A DNA stretch of 64,000 bases from Micrococcales bacterium KH10 (GTDB lineage Bacteria > Actinomycetota > Actinomycetes > Actinomycetales > Cellulomonadaceae). Shown in pieces: positions 1-7,564 of this stretch. The stretch lies in the NCBI GenBank assembly GCA_900188465.1, contig FZPE01000003.1, positions 294,266 through 358,265 on the forward strand, read 5' to 3'. Both the position numbers and the translations under genes were made by a program. The notes under the pieces are model-generated. The model had not been told where the DNA came from. It did not search any database and saw nothing but the letters and a program-made list of their open reading frames with translations. The stretch's first letter is position 1; the number at the start of each line of letters is the position of its first letter.

Positions 1-847
1 TTTGAATCTGTGACTTCTCGTTCTGCATCGACACCACGATTCCAGTCGGAATGTGGGTCATACGAACAGCAGAGTCGGTGGTGTTGACGGACTGCCCACC
101 TGGTCCAGAGGAACGGAACACATCGACTTTGATTTCCGACTCCGGGATCTCAATGGAGTCGGTCTGCTCAATCAACGGCACGACCTCGACAGCGGCGAAC
201 GAAGTCTGGCGCCGCCCCTGGTTGTCGAATGGTGAAATGCGTACCAGCCGGTGGGTTCCCGCCTCAACAGACAACGTGCCGAAAGCGTAAGGCGCTTTGA
301 CCTCGAAGGTGGCTGACTTGAGTCCGGCTTCTTCCGCGTAGGACGTGTCCAGCACGGAGGTCGGGTAGCCGTGGCGCTCCGCCCAACGCAGATACATGCG
401 CAGCAGCATTTCAGCGAAGTCTGCCGCATCCACACCACCTGCCCCTGCGCGAATAGTCACCACGGCCTCACGCGAGTCGTATTCGCCCGACAGCAATGTG
501 CGCACTTCCAGTGCGTCAAGGTCCTTCTTGATAGTGACGAGTTCGGACTCGGCTTCGGCCAGAGTATCGGCGTCATCGCCTTCTTCTGTTGCCAGTTCGA
601 CGAGTGCCTCCAGGTCATCAATACGGCCTGCCATCGACTTGACCCGCTCCAGTTCCCCCTGTGCCTGAGACAGCGCAGTGGTGACGCTTTGCGCTTTGTC
701 TTGGTCATCCCACAGATCGGGGGCGGCCGCCTGCTCGGAGAGTTCGGCGATTTTTGCGCGCAGCGCTGTCGGGTCCGACACTGCAGAAATGGTGTCGAGG
801 GTGGATCGCAGTTGCGTTATTTCGGATGCGAAGTCGATGGTGGCCAC
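1..847 (-). CDS. prfB: peptide chain release factor 2 (5' part, runs off the window)
   Basis: RF2 recognises UGA and UAA stop codons and triggers peptide release in the ribosomal A site. The minus-strand reading begins [17 protein letters not shown] and continues without a stop to base 1, where the gene is cut. The catalytic GGQ motif is visible close to the cut end as [17 protein letters not shown], preceded by the codon-recognition domain. There is no in-frame UGA near codon 25, so the classical autoregulatory frameshift of E. coli prfB is absent, as is usual in actinobacteria. The GTG at 845-847 is the most likely start; a TAGTCT box lies 8 bases upstream, and the purine-rich GAGGA is too close for an ordinary SD. 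The C-terminal part of the gene is missing only because of the window edge. Confidence 0.93.
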   Translation of the reverse strand, partial: MATIDFASEITQLRSTLDTISAVSDPTALRAKIAELSEQAAAPDLWDDQDKAQSVTTALSQAQGELERVKSMAGRIDDLEALVELATEEGDDADTLAEAESELVTIKKDLDALEVRTLLSGEYDSREAVVTIRAGAGGVDAADFAEMLLRMYLRWAERHGYPTSVLDTSYAEEAGLKSATFEVKAPYAFGTLSVEAGTHRLVRISPFDNQGRRQTSFAAVEVVPLIEQTDSIEIPESEIKVDVFRSSGPGGQSVNTTDSAVRMTHIPTGIVVSMQNEKSQIQ

Positions 848-934
848 GATCCTCAAGACTACGCGATCTTGATGGTAAAGCGCGCATCCCTAGGCTCTTG
901 ACCCAGACGCGACTCCCCGCTTATCCGCCGAATC

Positions 935-2305
935 CTATTGTGTGAGCTTGCCCAGCAGGTCGTCGCCTGGATCGGTGGCGGACTCATCCGTCGCCGACTC
1001 GTCGGTGTTAACTGCTGCTGCAGGTGCAGCTTTGCTTGCGTCGGCGATAGCCCGTTGCGAGGCAATCACGGCGTCCTCGATCTGCGCTTCGCCTTTTTCA
1101 AGAGCCTGCAAGTTGCGGGCGCGCAATGCTCGTCCTGCTTTGTCAGCTTGCACGATTGACGCGCATTGGGCCTTCACGGAGTCGATCACGACCCAGATCG
1201 TCTCCTCGGTGATCACCGGTGCCTGCGCGGCGTTCGCAACCGCTTCGACCGACGCTGCAGTCCCCTGGAACGCACCTTGGATGAGTTTGTTCGTGCCTTC
1301 TTGGACTGCCGCGCCCAGTTCCGCGCCCTCTTTCGCAAACGCGGCCTGCTGCCACAGTGCGAGCGACTGCCGCGCCGATGGCAGACCCATGGTCCTAAAG
1401 GTCGCAAGACGGCGGCGCAATGCGAATGTGGTGACAATCAGGTTGCGCGTCGCTGGGGCGTGCGCGAAACCCAGGAAGAACTGTGAGCGCCAGTCTGCCC
1501 AGGTTTTCTCCGTCTCCGAGAGCACAAAGGATAGATTCGCGTGGATTTCGCGCAACTCATTCGTGGTGATGGTCTCACCCTTGTACTGAACTGAGTCCAT
1601 ATTCGATGCCTCTGCCGCGCGCAGCGTGGCGTCTGCCTCAACGAATTCTGCTCGCAGAACATCGATCACCTGTTCCAAGGCAGCCAGCACAGCCACAACG
1701 TCGTCCATGTGAGACAGCGCCTGCTTGTGCAGCAGTTGCCCTCGAGCGACATTGTCCGCCAGAGCGGTCTCCATCTCCTGGAGTTTCACCTCGGCAAGGT
1801 CGATCTTGTCGGCGATCGGCTTCGATTCGCGCACCATCGTCTTGAGGGTGTACTTGGTCTTTTTGAACCAGCCCTTGACCGAGTTGACTGCGTTCTCGAG
1901 TTTGACCGAACGCCATTTCTTCTCGAAGCCATCCATCTCGCGCAACATGTCGTTGACGATGGCGTCCGCTTCCGGCACTTTGATGTCACGCTGAGCGTCG
2001 AGCAGTTGGGTCGAGGCGTCGTTCATCTTCTTCATCACCGGAGCACCGAAGCTGACGATCTGGTTCACATCGGCTATGAACTTCTGTGCTAACGCTGGCG
2101 CGCCCTTTTCCAAGTCGGCGCGCTGCTTGTCGGTCAGCAGACTGCGGAACTTGAAAGCGGCATCTTCCGGCCGCGCAACAGTGATGTCAGCGCTTGGCAC
2201 CTCGGCGATAGCGGTTTCGAGCGCGGTGCCCTGCACCTCAGCACTTTGTGTGTCGCCTGCGTCCATCAGTGCGGCAAAATCAACCGTTACAGTCTCTGTA
2301 GACAT
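935..2305 (-). CDS. TelA/KlaA family toxic-anion resistance protein
   Basis: This 456-residue protein is an all-helical member of the TelA family, which is named for tellurite resistance but is mostly found with other envelope-stress genes. Family signs are the long coiled-coil-like core, a GNxxA-type central region and the segment around FFLGFAHAPATRNLIVTTFALRRRL. The N-terminal 60 residues are acidic and variable, and the C-terminus is a low-complexity Asp/Thr/Ala tail. The start is the ATG at 2305: an AGGAGG lies 7 bases upstream, whereas the GTG at 2308 is one codon earlier. It is the third gene of a same-strand set after the VWA lipoprotein and the XpaC-like membrane protein. The biochemical activity of TelA proteins is not established, so tellurite resistance here is only a family label. 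Confidence 0.9.
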   Translation of the reverse strand: MSTETVTVDFAALMDAGDTQSAEVQGTALETAIAEVPSADITVARPEDAAFKFRSLLTDKQRADLEKGAPALAQKFIADVNQIVSFGAPVMKKMNDASTQLLDAQRDIKVPEADAIVNDMLREMDGFEKKWRSVKLENAVNSVKGWFKKTKYTLKTMVRESKPIADKIDLAEVKLQEMETALADNVARGQLLHKQALSHMDDVVAVLAALEQVIDVLRAEFVEADATLRAAEASNMDSVQYKGETITTNELREIHANLSFVLSETEKTWADWRSQFFLGFAHAPATRNLIVTTFALRRRLATFRTMGLPSARQSLALWQQAAFAKEGAELGAAVQEGTNKLIQGAFQGTAASVEAVANAAQAPVITEETIWVVIDSVKAQCASIVQADKAGRALRARNLQALEKGEAQIEDAVIASQRAIADASKAAPAAAVNTDESATDESATDPGDDLLGKLTQ

Positions 2306-2407
2306 CACTATCCTCCTGGGTGCTCAGGTGAGCAGGGTGTTGTTCGGGCCTGGTGTCAGCATATGGGGCGCTGGAGACGAGTGCTTGCTCGTATCTAGTG
2401 CCTAAAC

Positions 2408-3394
2408 TTATGGCTCACGGTCGCTGTAGACATCGGAGAGCCGTGCTTCGTCAACAGACTTGATGAGCGAATCGAGTGCCACCTGGAACTCAAGGTCGCG
2501 CGATTCGTTGACCTGCATGATGTTCTCTACTGCTTGGCTATCGACAGAGCCGATTGCGCGTTGCACGTCAGCAAGGCGCGATTCCGGATTGCTCCAGAAT
2601 CGTGGGTTCCTCACGATGTCCCCGTAATAATCGTCGCTGAGAGCCTTGAGCAACTTGGTCAAGGTGTCTTTGTATTTTGCTTGCAAGAGTCGGATCTGCT
2701 GATCGGTGCCGCGTTTGCGCACTCGCACGAAGAGTTCTGAAATGTGGCCGCGCAAACCGGTCAACTGCGGACCGATCTGCGGCAGCGCGCGGGCCCGTTC
2801 ATCGAGTTGCTCTATCGCCTCGCGCAGGAAACGACCGTCTTCACCATCGAGAGCCTCACCCAGTTCCTTTTCCAATCTGCGCGCAGACATTCCGTTCGCA
2901 CCCGCGCGGTTCTTCTTACGGACTCGATGGACGACCTCGATGATCGTCCCGCCGATCACCACCATGGCGACCACAGCGATCAGGGCGCCACCCGATAGTC
3001 CTCCCAGCGAGAACCCTTCATCATTACCGGGAATGGACGCCGCTGGGGAAGAGGGAACGAGCGTGTCAGCGATCCCAGCCACGGCAAGTCCGCCGTCATT
3101 TTGGCCTTGTCCATAGAGCGCCTCAAAAATCGAATCAGAATCCTGATTCGACGCCACCCCAAACCGATCTTTCACTGCGTGATCCTCAATCACGATAACG
3201 GTGTCGGCGCCGGTCGCTTGCTTCACGCTATTTGCGATGTGGGTCGAGGACACGTCAGGCGGCTCTATCACGATCACCTGCACCCCGTCGGGGAGAACCC
3301 GTTGCAGTTCCGAGGCATTCGAGATCGAGGCACCAGGCAACTGGCATACCGATATGTCACCACATGTCTCGACGATGTCGTTGACTGTAGCCAC
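2408..3394 (-). CDS. XpaC-like/DUF6676-like single-pass membrane protein of the TelA cluster
   Basis: This 328-residue protein has three parts. Residues 1 to about 100 form an alpha/beta domain (VIVIEPPDVSS, ADTVIVIEDHAV) resembling the extracytoplasmic domain of actinobacterial Rv1476-type proteins. One membrane helix follows at about 130-155 (GGALIAVVAMVVIGGTIIEVV), then a basic stretch (HRVRKKNR). The rest is a helical cytoplasmic domain that looks like XpaC, the usual partner of TelA. The start is a GTG at 3394 with a strong GAGGAGG 4 bases upstream. It lies between the VWA lipoprotein and telA on the same strand and is probably cotranscribed with both. The domain assignments are by eye; the fusion of an outer sensor-like domain to an inner helical domain is an inference. 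Confidence 0.6.
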   Translation of the reverse strand: MATVNDIVETCGDISVCQLPGASISNASELQRVLPDGVQVIVIEPPDVSSTHIANSVKQATGADTVIVIEDHAVKDRFGVASNQDSDSIFEALYGQGQNDGGLAVAGIADTLVPSSPAASIPGNDEGFSLGGLSGGALIAVVAMVVIGGTIIEVVHRVRKKNRAGANGMSARRLEKELGEALDGEDGRFLREAIEQLDERARALPQIGPQLTGLRGHISELFVRVRKRGTDQQIRLLQAKYKDTLTKLLKALSDDYYGDIVRNPRFWSNPESRLADVQRAIGSVDSQAVENIMQVNESRDLEFQVALDSLIKSVDEARLSDVYSDREP

Positions 3395-3439
3395 TATGCC
3401 TCCTCAAAACCACGTTGTGACGAATGTGAACTGGTGCGA

Positions 3440-5251
3440 TCAGAAGTTGTTCATCACCGACTGGAACGTCTCGGCGATCTGCGTCGGGTCTGTCGCGTCG
3501 AAGACCTGACCGCCCGAGGCGCGAGCCAAATTCGACAATGCGTCGACGTCAGCGGAATCCGAGTAGGCAATGGCGAAGATGCGCACCGGCTTGTCGTTGC
3601 CGCCTTCCTTCTGGTCGGCGTTGATCTTCTGGATCAGCGAGTCGAGTTGCGTACGCGAGTCAGTGTCCTCGCCATCGGAAAGCACCACGATGGCGTTGAT
3701 CCGACCTGACTCAGCATGCCCCTTCATGTAGTCGTAGGCAGTGTTCAGCGCGTCATACAGTGGCGTTCCGGCACGTCGGGCATAGGCAAGATCTTCGATA
3801 TCGGACCGCAGTGCCTCTTTATCGCCAGCAAGTTCGCTAAACGGACGCACCACAGCGATGCCATCGACAAGGTTCCCATCGATCTCATCGCTGATACCCG
3901 TGGTGAAAGCCCACACCCCGATCTCGTCTGTTGGGCGCACGTCGCCGAGCGTCGTGGTGGAACCAGCGATGGCACCATCGAGTCGGGTCTGCCCACCGCC
4001 GATGCCCTCGTCCATCGAGCCTGAAATGTCAATGAGTTGCAGGATTGCGGACGGCTTACGGATCTGCGTCCACTGCTCGATCACAGCCGAGACCACCTCT
4101 GGCGCTGGCTGCGGAAGAGTTGTCTTCGGTTGCGAGACGTCGATTCCAACGGAGTCGTTGAGCGTCTTGGACGCGTCGACACCGCTATCGAGTGGTCGGA
4201 AGCCGTACTCCGGCAGCAGACTCTGAGCAGCTTGAGTGTGCAAGAACGCAACGAACGCGTCAGCGGCCGTCTTCTGCTCTGGTTCCACCCATGCGGCGTT
4301 GAGGACCACCGCAGGGTTGTCGCTCCACATCGACCCTTCACTGGGGTAGATCGCGACCAGTTTCTCAGCTGGCGGCGTGAGGACTTCGCCCGGCTGGACC
4401 GTATGCGAGTCAGGATTGCCGAGGTTGTAGTTGTAGAGCGATGTCTCTTCAAGCGCAATCGCGCTGACATAGGACGAGCCGCCACCGCCCGTTTGCCCAT
4501 CCGCGAGGTTCTGCAGAACCTTGCCAGTGGTGTCTCCATAGTGGATTGCACCTGACTCGAATACTCTTGAGAACTCCTCCGCCCCGGCGACGTCACCGGT
4601 TGTGAGGTCGTCCGTCTTGCCTGCTGCGGCATAGGCCTGCATCAGCAATGTCGACAGCCCGGTAGTCGAAGTATTCGGGTTTGTCTTGGCTATCTTGAAT
4701 GAACCCCAGATTGATTTGCCGACTGCTCCCCAGCCGCCCGGATCTGCGACAAGATCGTGGATCTGGGCAATGCTGATGTCAGTGCCCGGATACCCAAGAG
4801 CCTTAGCCATCGACTCCGGCATGCCGAACACGATCGGTGTCTTGGTGAAACTCTTGGCACCCGCGACGACCTGTTCACCGGCGATGGACGCGACGCGATC
4901 GGTCCACACCGTCGAGGCCGGCGACCATACCGACGGCGCCACCTCACCGCCGAGTGCCCACTCTTTGGTGGACTCCGAAAGATATTTCGCTGCCTTTCCC
5001 GAAGCAACATTGACCGGTACCACAGTCGCGCACTGCGCCAGAGCCTCGTGCTCCGGAGATTCCTTGAAGACCTCGCCCAGTTCCTCCATCAGATTGACCT
5101 TCTCCGATGACGTGGCCACGATCACGGATGTGCAACCGTCGTCGACAATGACGGGGTCATCGGTGATCACCTCCGCCGAGCACCCGGCGATGGTCAGCGC
5201 ACCTACGGCAGCGACCGCCGCGATCCTGTGGTGAAGTCTTCTATTGGCCAC
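3440..5251 (-). CDS. lipoprotein with substrate-binding and von Willebrand factor A domains
   Basis: This protein of about 603 residues has a lipoprotein signal (IAAVAAVGALTIAGCSAE) whose Cys would be lipidated, so it should sit on the outer face of the membrane. Residues from about 35 to 370 resemble a PstS-like periplasmic binding domain (VNVASGKAAKYLSES, GSSYVSAIALEE). A VWA domain follows with a complete MIDAS (DISGSMDEG near residue 408, and LSDGEDTDSR). The start chosen is the GTG at 5251 with GAAGGA 9 bases upstream, which gives a clean short signal peptide; a GTG at 5287 is in frame but adds a non-signal extension. It leads the XpaC-like and telA genes. Proteins with this architecture recur next to telA, but their ligand is unknown. 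Confidence 0.82.
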   Translation of the reverse strand: MANRRLHHRIAAVAAVGALTIAGCSAEVITDDPVIVDDGCTSVIVATSSEKVNLMEELGEVFKESPEHEALAQCATVVPVNVASGKAAKYLSESTKEWALGGEVAPSVWSPASTVWTDRVASIAGEQVVAGAKSFTKTPIVFGMPESMAKALGYPGTDISIAQIHDLVADPGGWGAVGKSIWGSFKIAKTNPNTSTTGLSTLLMQAYAAAGKTDDLTTGDVAGAEEFSRVFESGAIHYGDTTGKVLQNLADGQTGGGGSSYVSAIALEETSLYNYNLGNPDSHTVQPGEVLTPPAEKLVAIYPSEGSMWSDNPAVVLNAAWVEPEQKTAADAFVAFLHTQAAQSLLPEYGFRPLDSGVDASKTLNDSVGIDVSQPKTTLPQPAPEVVSAVIEQWTQIRKPSAILQLIDISGSMDEGIGGGQTRLDGAIAGSTTTLGDVRPTDEIGVWAFTTGISDEIDGNLVDGIAVVRPFSELAGDKEALRSDIEDLAYARRAGTPLYDALNTAYDYMKGHAESGRINAIVVLSDGEDTDSRTQLDSLIQKINADQKEGGNDKPVRIFAIAYSDSADVDALSNLARASGGQVFDATDPTQIAETFQSVMNNF

Positions 5252-5338
5252 GGGCGATGGTCCTTCCGGCTCAAGCGTTCTTCTCACTGCGATGTGCGCA
5301 AGTCTATTGCACGATAGGCGACGATCGAGATCGAGATC

Positions 5339-6514
5339 TCACCGTGCGACGCACTCGCCGGTGTCGACCGTTTCCGTCAGATCGGACGACCGCACCATCA
5401 CCGGCAATAGTTCCGTAGTGGTCATGGCGTAACCGAGGTTGTCTATGTCGGCTGCTTTGGCGAAGACCACGCCAGCAACCTGCCCATCGGTGGTCAGCAA
5501 TGGACCACCCGAGTTACCCGGTTGCACATCGGCTGCGAGCGCATAGATCTGTCGGGGAGAACTCGTCGTAGCAGAAACCTCTGGAACGTCAGCCGTACCT
5601 ACTGACATCACTGCTGCTCCTGAGATCCGCAATGGCCCGCCGTGCGGGTAGCCGACCAGCACTGCTTCGTCACCACGTTCCAGGTCCGCAGATACCGTGA
5701 GTGGCTCGGCGATGTCGCTGTCGAAAGCAATAACCGCTAGGTCATCTATCTCGTCGTAGTAGACGACCTCGCCGGTACTGGCTCGGCGCCCCGGGAACTC
5801 GGCTATCGGCGATGTCACACCGGCAACCACGTGCGCGTTAGTGACCACGAGGTTCGGTGCTACTGCAAAACCGGTACCCGTCGAGGTCACTCCACACGCA
5901 AATGCCACACCTGATATCCGCGCCACCGACTGCGCCGCTCGGGCGATATTCGGGTCGTCGGTCTCGACCTGGGGAATCTCACCGGGCGTACCCACTCCGA
6001 GCAGGTCGCCCAGAGCCGCCATTCCCGCAGGGATGCTCTGTTCCCGCAGTTCCGCCAGAGCTCGTTCCACGGGAGCCGGAATTGCCGCATTGATTGTCGA
6101 GATCACCTTCGAAGATGCGAAGGCCGGTGCCAGATGCGGCATACCCGCACCGGTGATCATGGCCGACGCCACACTCAATCCCAGCGCCATCACGACGACG
6201 TTCGCAAGCGCGCCAAAGGTTCGATCGGTCAGACGTAGCGGTGTCACATCCACGCCACTGCGGAGCATGTGCCCTATGAGGGAACCGATTTGAGCTCCGG
6301 AGACAGGTAGCAAGATCACCAGTACCAAGGTGACCACGACACGCCACCCAGGAGATGGGACTGCCGAATTGATCGGTGGTATGACGAGCCAAGCCACTAC
6401 CGCACCGATCACCGCACCCAGCAGCATTCCCAGCGTGGCGACCAGACCTCGTCGAAACCCGACGACGAGCGCAGCAAGTAGTCCTACCAGCAGGACGATG
6501 TCAAGGAGAGTCAC
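5339..6514 (-). CDS. MarP-type periplasmic serine protease with CvpA membrane domain
   Basis: This 391-residue protein fuses an N-terminal CvpA-like domain of four membrane helices (residues 1 to about 165, starting LLDIVLLVGLLAALVVGFRRG) to a trypsin-fold protease. The catalytic triad is visible: His near residue 226 in TNAHVVAG, Asp near 257 in DEIDDLAVI, and Ser near 333 in PGNSGGPLL. This is the layout of mycobacterial MarP, needed for acid and oxidative stress tolerance. Cys residues near the start and end of the protease domain (FACGVTS, TGECVAR) could form a disulfide as in MarP. The start is a GTG at 6514, 3 bases after the stop of the small membrane protein, so translation is probably coupled. 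The substrate cannot be told. Confidence 0.87.
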   Translation of the reverse strand: MTLLDIVLLVGLLAALVVGFRRGLVATLGMLLGAVIGAVVAWLVIPPINSAVPSPGWRVVVTLVLVILLPVSGAQIGSLIGHMLRSGVDVTPLRLTDRTFGALANVVVMALGLSVASAMITGAGMPHLAPAFASSKVISTINAAIPAPVERALAELREQSIPAGMAALGDLLGVGTPGEIPQVETDDPNIARAAQSVARISGVAFACGVTSTGTGFAVAPNLVVTNAHVVAGVTSPIAEFPGRRASTGEVVYYDEIDDLAVIAFDSDIAEPLTVSADLERGDEAVLVGYPHGGPLRISGAAVMSVGTADVPEVSATTSSPRQIYALAADVQPGNSGGPLLTTDGQVAGVVFAKAADIDNLGYAMTTTELLPVMVRSSDLTETVDTGECVAR

Positions 6515-6517
6515 GAG

Positions 6518-6673
6518 CTACTCGCCGATCACCGGATCGACTTCGACCTGTTCCGCAACCCAGGGGTATCCCCAGGTGAAGAGCGCGTAGACAACCAGCG
6601 CCAGCAGCACGGCCACTTCGATGATTTTGAGCCAGGTAGGTCCGGGCAGGCGTCGCCACAAGAATCCATACAT
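6518..6673 (-). CDS. small single-pass membrane protein (51 aa) between sortase and MarP genes
   Basis: A 51-residue protein begins MYGFLWRRLPGPTWLKIIEV and has one membrane helix (about residues 15-35, VAVLLALVVYALFTWGYPWV) followed by an acidic tail. The ATG lies one base beyond the sortase stop codon (TGA, G, ATG), so it is translationally coupled to the sortase gene. A longer reading frame upstream of this ATG exists only because it overlaps the sortase gene in another frame. Short proteins of this type, beginning MYG.WRxLPGP, are conserved in actinobacteria next to class E sortases, as far as I recall; their role is unknown. A function linked to the sortase is an inference from position. 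Confidence 0.72.
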   Translation of the reverse strand: MYGFLWRRLPGPTWLKIIEVAVLLALVVYALFTWGYPWVAEQVEVDPVIGE

Positions 6674-6674
6674 C

Positions 6675-7481
6675 TCAGTCGATCTCCACTTCGCCCAGCA
6701 CTTGTTCGGGCATGCCCTCGGCGCGGTCCATCCACCCGACCAGCTCAGCGTGAGTAATCCAGCGGTGCGAGTTTCCCCACTCACCCAAAGTCGGCGAGTG
6801 GCAGGTGGTCAGCGTCAACATCCGTTTGGTCGGTTTCTCCTCCGGGCTGCTCGGTACCGGCGCAATGACGTCGATTTCGTTGGGCAGCACGATGCGATGA
6901 CTGGTCACTTCGTAGACGTACCAGGTGTGGGCCGTCTCAACGATGATCTGGTCGCCAAATTCAAGATCATTGATGTATCGGAACGAATTGCCGTGAGTGC
7001 GACGATGCCCAGCAAGGGCGAAGTTGCCCACCTCACCGGGCATCGCAGTGTCGACGTAGTGTCCCGCTGCTGCTTGGTCCAATATCTCCGGCGTCGTCCC
7101 TGACCTGATGGGCATATTGTTATTGGTCTTCTCGTACCACTTCGGCACGATCAAGACGCCAAAAGTCTCGCCATAGCCAACCGGCTCAACTGTTGGCGGC
7201 TCCCCCTCGGTCTGCAGTGTCGCAGCGACCTTGACCGGCTCAGGGATACTGGCGTGGAATTCCGCGATCTGCTCGTTGGCCACGGCCACAGCCTGATTCG
7301 ATTGCCACCACACCTGCCACACCACAAACCCGATCACCAGCAGTCCCACTGTGATCAAGACTTCGCCCAGCAACCCGAGAATAATAGCGATCGCGGAACG
7401 AGGTTTGCGGGCGGGATGTGAGGCCGGAGGCACCAATGGGGCGCTCCCGGTCGTCATCCAGGCGGGATCAGTAGCGGTCAT
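6675..7481 (-). CDS. class E sortase
   Basis: This 268-residue transpeptidase would join sorting-signal proteins to the cell wall. A membrane anchor lies at about residues 28-55 (AIAIILGLLGEVLITVGLLVIGFVVWQVWW, read here as one long helix), placing the catalytic domain outside. The active-site Cys is in LTLTTCHSP (near residue 226), the His in LAGHRRTHG (near 158) and the Arg in SHRWITHAE (near 240). The start is the ATG at 7481: there is no SD, but TAAACT lies exactly 7 bases upstream, fitting a leaderless mRNA; the track-like earlier ATG at 7502 has no support. No protein with an LPxTG or LAxTG signal is encoded in this window, so its substrate lies elsewhere. It is transcribed divergently from glgE. 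Confidence 0.9.
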   Translation of the reverse strand: MTATDPAWMTTGSAPLVPPASHPARKPRSAIAIILGLLGEVLITVGLLVIGFVVWQVWWQSNQAVAVANEQIAEFHASIPEPVKVAATLQTEGEPPTVEPVGYGETFGVLIVPKWYEKTNNNMPIRSGTTPEILDQAAAGHYVDTAMPGEVGNFALAGHRRTHGNSFRYINDLEFGDQIIVETAHTWYVYEVTSHRIVLPNEIDVIAPVPSSPEEKPTKRMLTLTTCHSPTLGEWGNSHRWITHAELVGWMDRAEGMPEQVLGEVEID

Positions 7482-7488
7482 CGGGCAC

Positions 7489-7494
7489 AGTTTA
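7489..7494 (-). promoter_or_regulatory. -10 box of a leaderless sortase transcript
   Basis: TAAACT on the minus strand ends 7 bases before the sortase ATG. This spacing places the start of transcription on the A of the start codon. No SD-like sequence is present between the box and the ATG. Confidence 0.6.
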
Positions 7495-7551
7495 TGCGGC
7501 ATTTATGCGTCATGCCTGAGCCTCGTCTGGCATGTTGTGGTCGAAACTAGG

Positions 7552-7557
7552 TAGATT
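7552..7557 (+). promoter_or_regulatory. -10 box of a leaderless glgE transcript
   Basis: TAGATT ends 7 bases before the GTG start of glgE at 7565, with CAGGCTT between. The promoter is back to back with the sortase promoter, whose box is about 60 bases away. No clear -35 box was found. Confidence 0.6.
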
Positions 7558-7564
7558 CAGGCTT

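Noticed and set aside
1..847. Programmed +1 frameshift in prfB
   Set aside because: The frame is continuous from the start codon and no in-frame TGA is present near codon 25.
371..901. A 176-codon plus-strand frame over prfB
   Set aside because: It is antisense to a clear release factor 2 gene and is a by-product of its codon usage.
935..2305. Assignment of tellurite resistance to this cluster
   Set aside because: TelA is a family name; no TerB, TerC, TerD or TehB genes are present, and the neighbours suggest envelope stress instead.
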